A DNA stretch of 64,000 nucleotides from Serripes groenlandicus (GCA_031761405.1 JASEVX010000011.1:39356887-39420886); one strand, 5' to 3'. Counted from the stretch's first letter, positions 32,677 through 44,754 are shown. A program made the numbers and translations. The notes: generated by a model not told the origin, from the letters alone.

Positions 32677-33010
32677 AAAAGCATGTGTTGTGTAGCCTAT
32701 CTTAGCAGGTTGACCTATAGGGACCACTTTTTTCACTGTCGTCAGTCCGTTCGAACACTTGGGTATAACGTTAGGAAATGAAAATTGGCTGAATAACAGG
32801 AAGGTTTTCGTTCTGTGAAACGAAAGCAAAGGAAAGGTGAATAAAAGATTGCGTATTGATGAGTTAAATATCAGAAAACATTTACATGTAATTTAGTCCT
32901 CAATGCATTTGACCAATAACTAGAAATGTAGACCAATTAGTTTTAGGCCAGTTCAAGAGACTTAGTATATGTTGCATATACTTTAAGGAAAAAAACCTGA
33001 TAACAAATAT
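32677..33010. other. no gene seen
   Basis: AT-rich sequence with no supported ORF or repeat. Confidence 0.5.
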
Positions 33011-33420
33011 ATGTGTTACAACACTAGGTGTACGTCAATGTTACTCTTCAGAGATCGCCTTCCACTCATCATTCGTAGTAGGTTCAGGACAGACTTCATC
33101 AAGGAACTCGTCCAGGATGGCTTGGAACACCTACGGCAAGAATCAACTGATGCTGTTGTTGTCCACATACGAGTTTTTAATGCGTTCTCAAGCAATCTCA
33201 GTCACTCGCAAGCGTTCGTAAGGCTTTCGCAACATTCTTAATGGATTGGCAAGACATGGTCCAAACATCCTTTACAAATTCGTAAGCCAATTGCATTGTT
33301 CGTTAGGAATGAATTCGCAACCATTCGCAAAATGTGTGCATAATTCGTAAGGACAAGACCTAACGAATGCCTTACGACCGCTACTAATACATAATGATTA
33401 AGAATGGCTTACGAATACTT
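33011..33420 (-). pseudogene. Harbinger scrap with TTCGTAAGG-type subterminal repeats
   Basis: On the minus strand (about 33054-33145) one frame reads FQAILDEFLDEVCPEPTT and then NDEWKAISEE. This aligns by eye with CQAIIDEYLSEVMNCPTHSDGWRAIAD-type sequence of HARBI1 transposases, just before the catalytic Asp. From about 33160 to 33420 there are many copies of ttcgtaagg/ttcgcaag in both orientations, like a subterminal array. Similar motifs recur at 35.8 and 39.6 kb. It is probably a non-autonomous derivative of another Harbinger family. From 33421 to 33666 I see nothing certain. Confidence 0.45.
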
Positions 33421-33666
33421 ACAAGCCAACCACTCAATCAATGTACCTATAAAAGTCGAGTTCTATAGCAAGGGTGTAACATTGGTATTTGAACATATAC
33501 CCCCATGCCCGTTACATTTATCCCTTTTTCTTAGCCTCTTACCTTTTTCGAAATACAAAATCCGTTTTCAAATAAATTTAAAAAAACCATTAATTCATTT
33601 TATTCAGCTCGCAAAGCATACAAATAACACAAACTGGTCTCTATTTTCAACTAATTGGACAACTTT

Positions 33667-35760
33667 TCGTGCTCAAGATGATCGCTTTTTATCCGGCGTG
33701 CGTCAACTTCTTCTCCTCAGTAACCAGTGGGTCAATTTTGAAACTTCACAGAGAGCATCCTCTTAATGACCTCACCTGAATTTTTTCAAATGTTTTGGAT
33801 CCATAAGGAATTCTGGTTTTCATGGCAACGAAGCGAAAAAAACTTCAAAATTCTTCTTCTACCAAACTGGTTGGCAGATTTACATTTTTTTTTGTAGAAA
33901 TGTTTCTTGGATGACTCTTCTATCAGATTCCTTCAAGCCATGTGGATTGGTCGAAAAACATGGCCGTCAGGGGGCGGGGCTATTTTGGCTTATATGGCTA
34001 AAGTGAAAACTTAAACAATCTTCTCCTCCGAAAGTGTAAGACCGATTTTTAGCGCACCAATGCACGAAGTTCAAGGTGAGCTATCGTGATCACATTTTGT
34101 CTGTCGTGCGTCGTCAACATGTATGCTTGTTAACACTCTACCGGCTACAATCTTCATGAAAGTTTATCAGGACATTCATCTTCATCAAATCTTGGGACAA
34201 GTTCAAACCTGGGCCATATGAGGTCAAAAGCTAGGTCCCTAGATCAAATTGAAGGGACATCTTGTTAACACTCTGGAGGCCACATTTTCATCTTGAGCAT
34301 GTTGAAACTTTATCAAAATGTTGGTCTTGATGATATGTAAGTCAAGTTCGAACATGGGTCATGTCGGGACAAAAAGTAGTTTACTAGGTCAAATTGAAAG
34401 AAAATCTTGTTAACACTCCAGAGCCCTCAATTTTTGCTTCAGCAGTTTGAAATTTTGTCAGAATGTTTGTCTTGAAAATTTCTATTAAGTTGGGTCATAT
34501 TGTGTCAGAGACCAGGCCAAATTGAAGGGAAATATTGTTAACACTGTAGAAGCCGCATATTTCGTTTCAGCAGCTTGAAATGTGGTCAGAATGTTGAACT
34601 GAATGATATCTAGACAAAGTTCGAATATGGGTCATGCCTGGTCAAAAAGTAGCTCAATTTGAAGGAAAATATGTTTAACACTAGAGGTCGCATTGTTTGC
34701 TTCAGAAGTTTGAAATTTTGTCAGAATGTTTGTCTTAAAGATATCTAGGTCAAGTTCGAATATGGCTCATAAACTAGGTCACTAGGTCAAATTGAAGGAT
34801 ATCGTGTTAACTCTATAGAAGACGCATTTTGACATTTGATGAGAATGTTTATCTAAATGATATCTAAACAAAGTTCGAATATGGGTTATGTAGGGTCAAA
34901 AACTAGGTCACTAGGTCAAATTGAAGGAAAATCTTGTTAACACTTTGGATGCCGCATTTTTTCAAAAGCTTGAGATTTTGTCAGAATGTTTGTCTGATTA
35001 TATCTAGGTTAAGTTTGAATATGTGTCATATTGGGTCAGAAACAAGGTCAATAAAGGAAAATATTGTTCAAACTCCGGAGGCCGCATATCTAGTCCATGT
35101 TGGAATATGGGTCATATCAGGTACAAAAATATAGATCACTAGGCCAAATGAAGGAAAATCTTGTTAACACTGGAGGTTGCATTCAGAATAATTGTCTTGA
35201 TGTGTTTTGCATTGCAGTACATTGTTTAATTAAGGTGAGCGAACTAGGACCATCATGGCCCTCTTGTTATAGAATTTTGTAGAAATATTCCTAGGATAAC
35301 CCTCTATTAGATTTCTTCAAACCATGTTGATTGGTCAAAAAACATGGCCGCCAAGGGGCGGGCTATTTTGCTTTATATAGCTATAGTGAAAATCTTTTCC
35401 TGAAAGTGTCAGGTTGATTTTCAAATAATTTTGTAGAAATGTTCCTAAGGTTCATGAATAAGTGAACTGTCGTGATATAACTGAAATAATGTTGAAAACG
35501 GCGTAAAATCCCAATAAATTAAAGCCATGTTGATTGGTCGATAAACAAGGCGGGGTTATTTTGCCTTATATACTTTAGTGAAAACTTAAAAAATCCTCTC
35601 CTCCGAAAGTGTTTGGTCGATTTTCAAATAATTTTGTTGGAATATTCCTAGGGTGTGACCCTCTATCAGATTCCTTCAAGCCATGTTGATTGTTCAAAAA
35701 CTATGGTCGCCAGGGGGCGGGGCTTATATGTCTAAAGTGAAAAAATCACGAAGAGACGCA
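33667..35760 (-). repeat. long composite array elements
   Basis: The left part is the inverse of the 54.65-55.42 kb element ('ctcctcagtaaccagtgggt' near its end). Next, from about 34075 to 35275, comes an array of loosely ~120-bp units with 'atcttgttaacactc', 'gtcagaatgtttgtcttga' and 'gggtcatgtcgggtcaaaa'-like segments. It closes at 'ccatcatggccctcttgtta'. The remainder repeats the 'aacatggccgccagggggcg' monomers. ORFs across it are read-through of repeats. Confidence 0.65.
35455..35522 (+). repeat. SINE tail fragment
   Basis: 'gttgaaaacggcgtaaaatc' and the preceding 'gtcgtgatataac' match the 3' tail of the SINE at 13228-13488. It sits inside an array monomer. Confidence 0.55.
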
Positions 35761-35787
35761 GTCGCAAGAACAATCGATTGCGCAATC

Positions 35788-37640
35788 GCTTCATTCATAA
35801 GGTGTTTGCAAGTACTCACAACATTCTCAAGGAATTCTTATACTGGATTCGTATACAGTCGCAATGATCGGTATAAATTCGCAAGCACTCCCAGCCATAC
35901 GTAAGAAATTCAAAGGCTTCAAATTGTCATTACTTTTCCTGTACATCATTCTTCTCTATTTTAGCACAATACAACATTTTCATAATCGCAAGGATATTCG
36001 GGACCGTGTGAGAACAGCATAAGCAATTTATTAATATTAATCTCTATATATGGAAATGAAGTTGGGTTTCATGATACTTCTGAAGGCTAATGGGAAAACG
36101 AAAGTTCGTGCTGCTTTTTAATACTAACCAGATTAATGTTGATATTTATGCAAGTAGCTTTCTATATGTGTCGAGACGTTGAGGGTAATGCATATAAACA
36201 ATGCCTTTAGAAAATGTATTGATTACAAACAATTCTTTTTGTAAATAATACATAAAACGAAAATGAATAATTGGACAGACGTAATGTAAACAAAACAGAG
36301 CATTTTCCGAAATAACTACAGCACTGCAATTCTTCATGTTCTATAACTTGAGCACATAAACAATGTCGCTCTTCCTTTACATAGACATTATTTTAAATAA
36401 CATTTTAATGAAAATATTTCAATAGAGTATCGACGTTTAAATATTAAATATCAATCTTTAACATGAGTTCCCATTCTTTATAGCTTATTGTTGATGATAT
36501 AATACCATGAACGAAAGTTGCAACATGTGCTATTTAGATAATAGATAGATAAGGCTTTTTAACTTTCAATCTCTGTTAAGCATCATTTTAACTACTTTAA
36601 TTATGACATGTTGTGTTAGGTCTGACCTTACTATGTGTTTATATGTCTTTGCAGATATTTACCTTCAGTGGTACAATAAAAGATGAAACGTAATTATTGT
36701 TTCACTGTATCCGGTTAAACTAACTGGTCACCAAGAAATGCACATCTTGGGGGTCCTGTACAGTAAATCTACCATTCAACATTCAAGAACAGTTGATGTC
36801 AATAATTCGCAAGCTCACTCACAAAGCAATGGCGGCTTACGATACCAAGGTATGCCACTTTTACTGCAAGCTCAGAGACTGTATATCACTTTTGGAACAA
36901 CGTATAGATCAGGGAATTGGTTTATGCATCCATATTTCCATTTCAGCCCTGAACATAGCACGTGATGAAGCGACTACTAACTTTAAACACGTAGAAGAAA
37001 CTTATGGTCAGTTCATTCAATATCTAGAAGATACAAAGACAGAAGCTAGTTTGTCAGAAATTTCAAATGTAGACAGTGTTTTCATTAAATTAGAACCCAA
37101 AATCAAAAACTATCTCGTCATTAGAAAGCAAATTCGAGATGAGAAAATTGAACACATGTCGGTGCAAACATACAGTTTTGCTGTCAGTGAATTATTTCAG
37201 CGCAAAACGGCTGAGGCAGAAGCAGTGAAGGTAAGGGTACATTATATAGTACAAGAAGTGCTTTTACTCAAAGAAAAAACTTCTGCTAAATTGAAACAAG
37301 CAGACATAGATGCTGACATAGAACTGTTAAGAACGGAAAGAGAAGCAGCAGTCTTATTGGCAGAGGCTAGTGCCTTTGGGAGGTTAAGTACTACTCAGTA
37401 GTACAAACTAGGTCAAAGCTGGACCTAGGCAGAATTAGAAACATAATGTAAAGTTGACCATTTAAATTTGAGTCGATTCACATCTGGCTCTTTTTTCGTC
37501 AGTTTATTGACCTGGCCAGTACATATTCCCTTTATAAAACATTTTATTATTGGTATGATTCTCTTTAAAATATATGTGCAAGACATATAGCTACATAGTT
37601 TATAAATACAACTTATGACTTTAGATTAGGGTCAATGTCT
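35788..37640 (+). repeat. segmental duplication, copy A
   Basis: Its outer parts (35788-36295 and 37405-37640) match 39547-40080 and 40262-40425 in the same order. The inner 1.1 kb, holding the gag-like ORF, has no counterpart in copy B, which has ~180 unrelated bases instead. The left part contains ttcgtaag/ttcgcaag motifs like those at 33.2 kb. Confidence 0.75.
36793..37401 (+). CDS. coiled-coil gag-like ORF, 202 aa
   Basis: The frame is open for 202 codons. Met13 (36829, context gcaATGG) is the more likely start, giving MAAYDTKVCHFYCKLRDC onward. The C-terminal half is charged and coiled-coil-like, with KLKQADIDADIELLRTER then EAAVLLAEASAFG. This layout recalls the N-terminal region upstream of the DUF1759/gag part of BEL/Pao retroelement polyproteins in molluscs. 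That is an impression from memory, not an alignment. No gag core, protease or RT follows, so it would be a fragment. It is present in only one of two duplicated copies. Confidence 0.4.
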   Translation: MMSIIRKLTHKAMAAYDTKVCHFYCKLRDCISLLEQRIDQGIGLCIHISISALNIARDEATTNFKHVEETYGQFIQYLEDTKTEASLSEISNVDSVFIKLEPKIKNYLVIRKQIRDEKIEHMSVQTYSFAVSELFQRKTAEAEAVKVRVHYIVQEVLLLKEKTSAKLKQADIDADIELLRTEREAAVLLAEASAFGRLSTTQ

Positions 37641-37965
37641 AAATCTCTCGGGGCATACGTAACAGCCAATTCGTGGGCCGTGATTTTTTGAAACACAGGT
37701 GCAGGCTGCATTTGAAACTAAACTGGCCATATCTCTCACAATATTTAGATATCTTCCAAAGTTAACATGCCCCGTCTTATCGGTAAGCTTCTCTTCAAAA
37801 TGTATCTGAAAGACATTGCTACATAGCTTAAGATTACACAGATGAATTGAGCTTAGAGCCAATACCATGATGCCCATGGATAGCTCACCTGACTGATGCA
37901 ATATGATTTGTCATGCCAACCACAATGTCAACAACATTAACTCATTTTGTGGTCATGTAAGCTTA
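37641..37965. other. no gene seen
   Basis: Short unassigned stretch between the duplication and the next array. A minus-strand 89-aa ORF has no support. Confidence 0.4.
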
Positions 37966-38420
37966 TGCGACCGTCCGTCCGTCTGTCTGTCACACTTCGT
38001 TTCCGCACAAATGTGAACCTTTTTTTTTTCAAACTTTGTAACAAGGTTTAATGCCTTAAAGGGCTAGGCCAAGTTCAATCGTCACTTTCGGTGGAGTTAT
38101 AGCCCCTTATTTAACAAAAATGTCGTTTCCGTGCAATAACTGCCACAAATGTGAACCTTTTTTTTTTCAAACTTGGTAACAAGGTTAAATGCATTAAGAG
38201 CTAGGCCAATTTCGATTGTCATTTTCGGCGGACTTTATTCGGTGGAGTTATGGCCCCTTATTTAACAAAAAATGTTGTTTGTTGCTGTTTCCGTGCAATA
38301 ACTGCAACACATGTGAACCGTTTTTTTTTTTCAAACTTGGTATCAAGGTTAAATGCCTTAAGGTCTAGGCCAAGTTCGAACGTCACTTTTGGCGGACTTC
38401 ATTCGGTGGAGTTTTTGGGT
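37966..38420 (+). repeat. short array element, three units
   Basis: It starts with a 'cgtccgtccgtctgtctgtc' microsatellite. 'gtgaacc' followed by a T-run recurs at about 38013, 38151 and 38313, with 'ctaggccaagttc' and 'gtggagttatggccccttat' in each unit. Confidence 0.6.
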
Positions 38421-39546
38421 CATTGAACATCATAGTAACGTTCTTCCTGACATGCATATCGTTTTAAACAGTTATTATTCAAAAGTGCTAACTCGATTTG
38501 ATATTTGTTTTGACAAAAATGTTAGTTGGATCACCAAGAGTTTTGTAAGTCCTCCGTTTAAAACATTGCCTGAATGGACGGGGCTCCATTCCCTAATATG
38601 TATATAAAACAACTCTGAAAATATTTTTCCAAATTTCTGACCCGATTAAAGAAAAAAGGTTTGGCAATGCTTTTAATTTAGTTAATTTGCAAAAATTGTT
38701 CAGGCTTTTTAATTTCGAAATCGTTTAAAACTGTTCTAAACGGTTTTAAAAATGTTAGTCGAAAATTGCAAATGTCTGCTTGTGGAAAAGTGTTAAAAAT
38801 GGTGAAGCCCTTTCTAAACTTAGGTCCCGTTTGTTGCGCATAAACTAGTTTCGGTTTAAAACCAGTTTCGTAAACCATCCATTTGTTAGTCAAACCAGTT
38901 TTAAAACTAAAACCGGTTTGTCCATTTGTTTACACAAACTTAAAACTGTTTTCTTAAACCGATCAAACCGCCCTCGAATGTGGTTTTGGAGGTTTGATGT
39001 ATCCGAATACATGGTCAATTGGAAGAGACAAAATGGCGTCTGAACCGCTTAAATTAGCCCTAACATGTGGAAATGCACTTGACTGGGTTCAGACATTGTC
39101 TGATAATGGTCATAAGAATATATTTGGATTTTTAAACATATAAATACTTTATTTACTTTTTCTTTTTTTTATGTAATTATGACCAGAAAATTAAAAGATA
39201 ATAACATTTGTATCAAAGTCAGCCATGTTCTCAAAACCGGCCGTTTGTGGCGAAAAATCCAAACCCTGTAAACCAGTTTTGGTTTGATATTAAACTGTTA
39301 AAACCTTAAACCACAAACTAAAACCAGTTTAAGTGCAACAAATTGGCTCTTAGAGTATCTGGGTTAAAACCACTAGGCCGTGGCCACTTAAATAGTATCT
39401 GGGTTAAAACCACAAGGCCGTGACCTGGCTCATTTCAGGTCGAATGTGTTCTTCATATTGCTCGGGAAGAAATCAGCACTAATGAGGGGAAGGTTTTGAG
39501 AATTTACTTTATTGAACAGTGTCTCAGACAGCAATATCAGTCCAAT
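38421..39546 (+). repeat. segmental duplication C/D, copy 1
   Basis: It matches 41690-42375 through 'gttcttcctgacatgcat', 'gttggatcaccaagag' and 'gcaaatgtctgcttgtggaa', and then through 'gacctggctcatttcagg'. The match is interrupted by a 527-bp MITE at 38823-39349. At its right end 'agtgtctcagacagcaatat' (39518 on) is inverted relative to the other copy. Confidence 0.75.
38823..39349. mobile_element. 527-bp Harbinger-type MITE with TTA duplication
   Basis: It is flanked by TTA (38820-38822 and 39350-39352). The left end GGTCCCGTTTGTTGCG and the right end, reversed, GAGCCAATTTGTTGCA form imperfect inverted repeats of about 30 bp. The body is full of gtttaaaaccggttt-like palindromic motifs. 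The paralogous locus at about 42155 lacks it and shows the empty site, 'ctaaactta' running straight into 'agagtatatgggt'. Confidence 0.82.
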
Positions 39547-40425
39547 AGCTTCATTCATTAAGTGTTTGCAAGTACTCGCAACATTCGCAAGGAATTCTTA
39601 TAATGGATTCGTATACGTATACATTCGCAAGCACTCCAAACCATACGTAAGAAATTCGCAAAGATTCGTAAGGCTTCAAATTGTCATTACTTTTCCTGTA
39701 CATCATTCTTCTCTAATTTAGCCGAATACAATATTTTCATAATCGCAAGGATATTCGGGACTGTGTTGGAGCAGCATAAGCAATTTATCAATATTAATTT
39801 TTACAAAGAGCTATGAATTTGGGTTTTTTGATACCCCTGAAGACTGTTATGAAGTATTCAATTCAAACAAATTTTTCGATAATGAGGAAAAGGAAAGTTC
39901 GTGCTGTTTTTAATACTAACCAGATATAATGTTGATATTTATGCAAGAGCAGATGCAAGTAGCTTTCTTAATGTGTCGGGATGCTGAGGGTTAATGCATA
40001 TAACCAATGCCTTTATAAAATGCATTGAAAACAAACTATATTTATGTAAATAATACATAAAACGAAAATGAATAATTGGACATAAAGCATTGCGTCAACA
40101 GCCAGCATGTCTGGCAATACACAACTCATGTAAAAACGATTCAGGTGTAAATGAAAATACTTAACTACTTCATAAAAAAAATGCCTGTACATTGCGTATA
40201 CTATAAGATAACGTAATGTCTATAATTCCAAAACACAATCACTGCATTTATTTATGGAAAACTGTGGTCGAGCAAAACTAGGTCAAAGCAGAATTAGAAA
40301 TACAATGTAAAGTTGACAAGTACAATTTGAGTCACTTCACATCTGGCTCTTTTTTCCTCAGTGTATTGACCTGGCAAGCTACATAGTTTATAAATAGAAA
40401 TTATGACTGTAGATTACCGTAGCCA
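39547..40425 (+). repeat. segmental duplication, copy B
   Basis: Counterpart of 35788-37640. It lacks the ORF-bearing 1.1 kb. Confidence 0.75.
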
Positions 40426-41165
40426 CCCTGGCAGCCATATTTTAAGACCAATCAACATGGCTTGGTGGAATCTGATAGAGAGTCACGCAAGGAAAATTTC
40501 TATAAAATTATAGTTTTTACTATAGCCATATAAGGCCTAAAAGCACTGTCCCCTGGTGGCTATGTTTTGCACCAATCAACATGGCTATAAGGAATCCGGT
40601 CAACACAGGAACATTTTTACAAAATTATTTAATAATTGGCCAGACACTGTCAGATGAGAAGATTTTTTAAGTTTCCACTATAGCCATATAAAGCAAAAAA
40701 GCCCCGCCCCCTGGCGGTCATATATTTTGACTAATAAACATGGCTTGAAGGAATCTGATAGAAGATCAGCCTAGGACATCTCCACAAAATTATTTGAAAA
40801 TCGGCCTCACACTTTCGGAGGAGAAGATTTTTTAAGTTATCAATTTAGCCATATAAGGTAAAATAGCCCATCAACATGGCTTGAACGAATCGATAGAGGG
40901 TGTTCCAAGGAACATTTCTACAACATTATTTAAAAATCTGCCAACTTTTGGGAGAAGAAAAATTATTGTTTTCGTTTGGTTGCCATGGAACCCACATATT
41001 TGAATAAATCTGGTGAAGTCATTGAGAGGATGCTTTCTGTACAGTTTCATCACAATTGACCCACTGGTTACTGATGAGAAGATGTTGACCGACGCATGAC
41101 GGATGCCGAACAACTGGCGATCACAATAACTCACCTTCAGCACTTTGTGTTCAGGTGAGCTAAAA
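40426..41165 (+). repeat. array element of GC-box monomers
   Basis: About four monomers each carry an 'aatcaacatggcttgaagg'-like segment, 'acaaaattatttgaaaatc' and 'actatagccatataa'. It ends with 'gacccactggttactgatga', 'ggcgatcacaataactcacc' and 'caggtgagctaaaa', the same 3' end as the element at 54651-55424. Confidence 0.7.
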
Positions 41166-41689
41166 ACGTAGCTGTTGACCAGCGAGCAGAGAACGCCAAT
41201 ATTTGACAATGCGCAGTACATTGAGTTCTTCAAATATCATAAAATATGCTGTGGTCTAATCGCCAGTTTGTTACATCGCCGCTTAAGCTGGGATAACTTG
41301 TTTATGCTGAGGAAAAACACTTATAACAAAAAATGTTTTATTATGTCACATACAGCTGATGTACTTCTGAGACTATGTGATCTCACACAACATGAACCGG
41401 TCAACACATTAATTTAAATGGTGTTTTACGCTGCTTCCAACAGTATTTCCGTGACACCATAACGTTGTCTTGGTTAGTTACGAGTTCTATGGCTATCTTT
41501 TGTCTGACACTACAGAAGTAATGTCGCCGCAATCCATACATGTCAATCCGTTACTTTCAATTAAAACTTATGTTGTATTGTCCGATGTGAGATCGAAACC
41601 ATATTATTTTCATGAAAGAAAATGGGTTTCAGGGTAGGTTTACTTTTGCAAAACAGTTCTCTGGTTGTTATTCTACCCAGATGTGTTTT
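41166..41689. other. unassigned, with a SINE-tail-like scrap
   Basis: About 41418-41450 ('ggtgttttacgctgcttcca') resembles the inverse of a SINE tail. Otherwise I see nothing. Confidence 0.35.
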
Positions 41690-42375
41690 TAGATTCATTG
41701 AACATCAAAGTCGCCAGGCTGGGGGAACGTTCTTCCTGACATGCATACCGTTTTAAACAGTTATTATTCAACAAAAATGACAAAAATGTTAGTTGGATCA
41801 CCAAGAGTGTTTTAAGTCCTCCGTTTAAAACAGTGCCTGCATGGACGGGACTCCGTTCTCTAATATGTATCTAAAACAACTCTGGAAATATTTTTCCAAA
41901 TTACTGACCGGATTAAATGGGGCTCCATTCCCTAATATGTATCTAAAACAACTCTGGAAATAGTTTTCCAAATTACTGACACGATTAAATAAAAAAGGTT
42001 TAGCAATGCTTTTAATTTAGTTAATCTGCAAAAAGTGTTCAGGCTTTTTAATTTGGAAATCGTTCTAAACGGTTTTTAAAAATGTTAGTCGAAAATTGCA
42101 AATGTCTGCTTGTGGAAAAGTGTTAAAAAATGGTTAAACCCTTTCTAAACTTAAAGAGTATATGGGTTAAAGCCACAAGGCAACTTAAAGATTATCTGGG
42201 TAATAACTACAAGGCCGTGATCTGGCTCATTTCAGGTATAAACTGTTCTTCATATTGCTCGGGAGAAGTCCGCACTAATGAAGGGAAGGATTGGAGAATT
42301 TACTTTATTGTACAGGAAACGTCACGCTAAATTATCGTAAATTGAGTATGGCCTGATATTGCTGTCTGAGACACT
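41690..42375 (+). repeat. segmental duplication C/D, copy 2 (empty site)
   Basis: Counterpart of 38421-39546 without the MITE. It contains a local duplication of 'ctaatatgtatctaaaacaa' plus 'ctctggaaata' (about 41860 and 41933). The last ~24 bp (42351-42374) are inverted relative to copy 1. Confidence 0.75.
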
Positions 42376-42560
42376 AATGAAATGAAATTGTCATACACAT
42401 CCTTTCCATACATAGGGATCTGGTGGCATGGATGGAACTTAACTATTCTGCACAGGCGTACCAAGTGAGTAAAGGATGATAACTATATTCAGAAAACTCG
42501 GTTCATGCAATTAGGAGACTATGTATATTGTTTTTCAGTTTGATATAAGGTTAATTTCAC

Positions 42561-42703
42561 ACTTCACGCCCATTCTCAATTTAACGAAACATTTAGGATT
42601 TAAAAAAAAATGAATAATCGAGCATTTACTTCACTTCACGCCCATTCTCAATTTAACGAAACATTTAGGATTTAAAAAAATGAAAAATCGAGCATTTCCT
42701 ATG
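42561..42703 (+). repeat. 72-bp tandem duplication
   Basis: 'acttcacgcccattctcaat' starts at 42561 and again at 42633. The copies differ mainly in A-run length. From 42704 to 43949 I see no gene. Confidence 0.85.
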
Positions 42704-43949
42704 CTACGTTTATCTTAACAAAACATAGGACATTTTCATCAAACCAAAAGCAGTATTTAAACCTCCATCTTATTTGATCCATACAACCATTTGAAGAAGG
42801 TAACATCAAGTTACTAGTTAAGTCGAAGTTCATTTACAATACCTAGTGTATATCGATACAATAAAAAACGTTCAACTATAAAGGCTAAACGCTATTGATA
42901 AAGAAAATTAAATCAACATTCAAAATTATGCTCGTTCCACGTACATTTACAGATTTTCCGTAAATATCTGATACAGTTTTTAACGTGAATATTTTATTTC
43001 AGGTAAATGTTATTCAAATATGATTTAGCAGTTAACAGTGTATTCGTTTAAGTTTTTGTTTGTATCTAATAAATAGAGATTAATTATGTGTTTTCCGATG
43101 ATATTGGAAATATGATGATGGGTGTTATCTGGTGAGAAGACGAGATCTTGAACCTGCCTCCTCATTAGAAATAAATTTAACAATTGTTTAATTGATCAAC
43201 TGTTCAGAACCTTACAGAAACATTGTGCTCGTTTTCCAATTTCTTCAAATTCAGATTGACATAACACTTCATTTCGTTTATCAATGCTTAGTGAGTTAGC
43301 CCTTAGTATAACAGGAGCAGTACGCACATTTGGATTACCTTTATTGTAGACATTTATGGAAAAGATAAACAATGAAGGAAATGCCTATAATGTCCTACAG
43401 GACAATTCCATCTTGAAAGATTTCCGCGGAACTCCAACAATTGTGCTTATTGTACGGCGCCGCTTTATGAGCGGCACCAATTTGCACACCACGTCACTTC
43501 TAATTTCAACAGATTAGTGCTCAGTGACGATGCTTTTTAGGAGGCGGGAATGTGAAATGACCATCCATGAATATTTTAAAGGTACTACTATATCTCAAAA
43601 TGACACGGCTTGGGGTAAGAGAAAGATCGAAACCACCAACTCGAAATATTAACAAACCAAAAAGATAAGTTAATTCTTGTTGCAGGAATAATTTTCCGAT
43701 ATCTCACTAGACAGTGAAGAAAAGTGATTTAAAGGCATTGGTGTTTATTTGTCTTAAACTGCAAGCATCTTTGACTTGGGAAATGTGACTTACTGCATAA
43801 ACATCATGATCGACAAGAAACATAATTACAACATGACTAGAAGCCTATCACGGATTTTAAAATAAGTTTTATTAGGACAGCAATTTCAAGTGAAGATTGA
43901 CAAAGGGCTTAAGATCATTTTCACTGTGTTTATATTTGTCAAGACATTT
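42704..43949. other. AT-rich DNA, no gene seen
   Basis: No supported ORF, RNA or repeat. Confidence 0.5.
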
Positions 43950-44700
43950 TTAACCAGGTTTTCCAAAGGAAAAATCTGGTTATTAGTTGGCGAAGTCGGC
44001 GGGCGGGCGGGCGTCAACTTTCCTTGTCCGGACCATAACTTTGCCATGCATAGAGATATTTTCAAATAACTTGGCACAAACTTGCACCATATCAAGACGA
44101 TGTGCCAAATGCAAAAAAAAAATATTCTGTAGATTCAAGGTCAAGGTCACAGTGATAAGAAATAGACTTTAATTGAACTTTTCTTGTCCGGACCATAACT
44201 TTGTCATGCATAGATATTTTCAAATAACTTGGCACAAACATGCACCATATCAAGACGATGTGCCAAATGCAAAGAAAATATTCTGTAGATTCAAGGTCAA
44301 GGTCACAGTGATAAGAACTAGACTTTAATTGAACTTTTCTTGTCCGGACCATAACTGTGTCATGCATAGAGATATTTTCAAATAACTTGGCACAAATATG
44401 AACTATATCAATATGATGTGTCACATGCAAAACTTTTGTCTGTAGCTTCAAGGTCAAGGTCACAGTGACAACAAATAGACATCAGTTGAAATGTTCTTGT
44501 CCGGACAATAACTTTTTCATCCATAGAGATATTTTCAAATAGCTTGGAACAGATATACACCATATCAAGACGCTGTGTCATATGCACAATTTACGTGTTT
44601 AGCTTCCAGGTCAAGGTCACAGTGACAGAAAATATACTTTACTTGAACTTTTTTTGTTCAGACCATAACTTTATCATGCAAATAGATATTTTCAATTTTT
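43950..44700 (+). repeat. array element, five ~157-bp units with AGGTCA repeats
   Basis: After a 'ggcgggcgggcgggcg' start, 'gtccggaccataact' recurs at about 44026, 44186, 44342, 44499 and (diverged) 44656. Each of the first four units ends with the direct repeat AGGTCAAGGTCA (44138, 44294, 44451 and 44608) followed by 'cagtga'. The 123-aa minus-strand ORF here is the unit read backwards. Confidence 0.85.
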
Positions 44701-44754
44701 TTTTTTTGTTGTGAATAATCAAATCTATAACATTCTATAAGCAAACAGAGCAGA

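Noticed and set aside
44092..44463. 123-aa minus-strand ORF
   Set aside because: It is the 157-bp repeat unit read backwards three times, so the openness follows from the repeat period.
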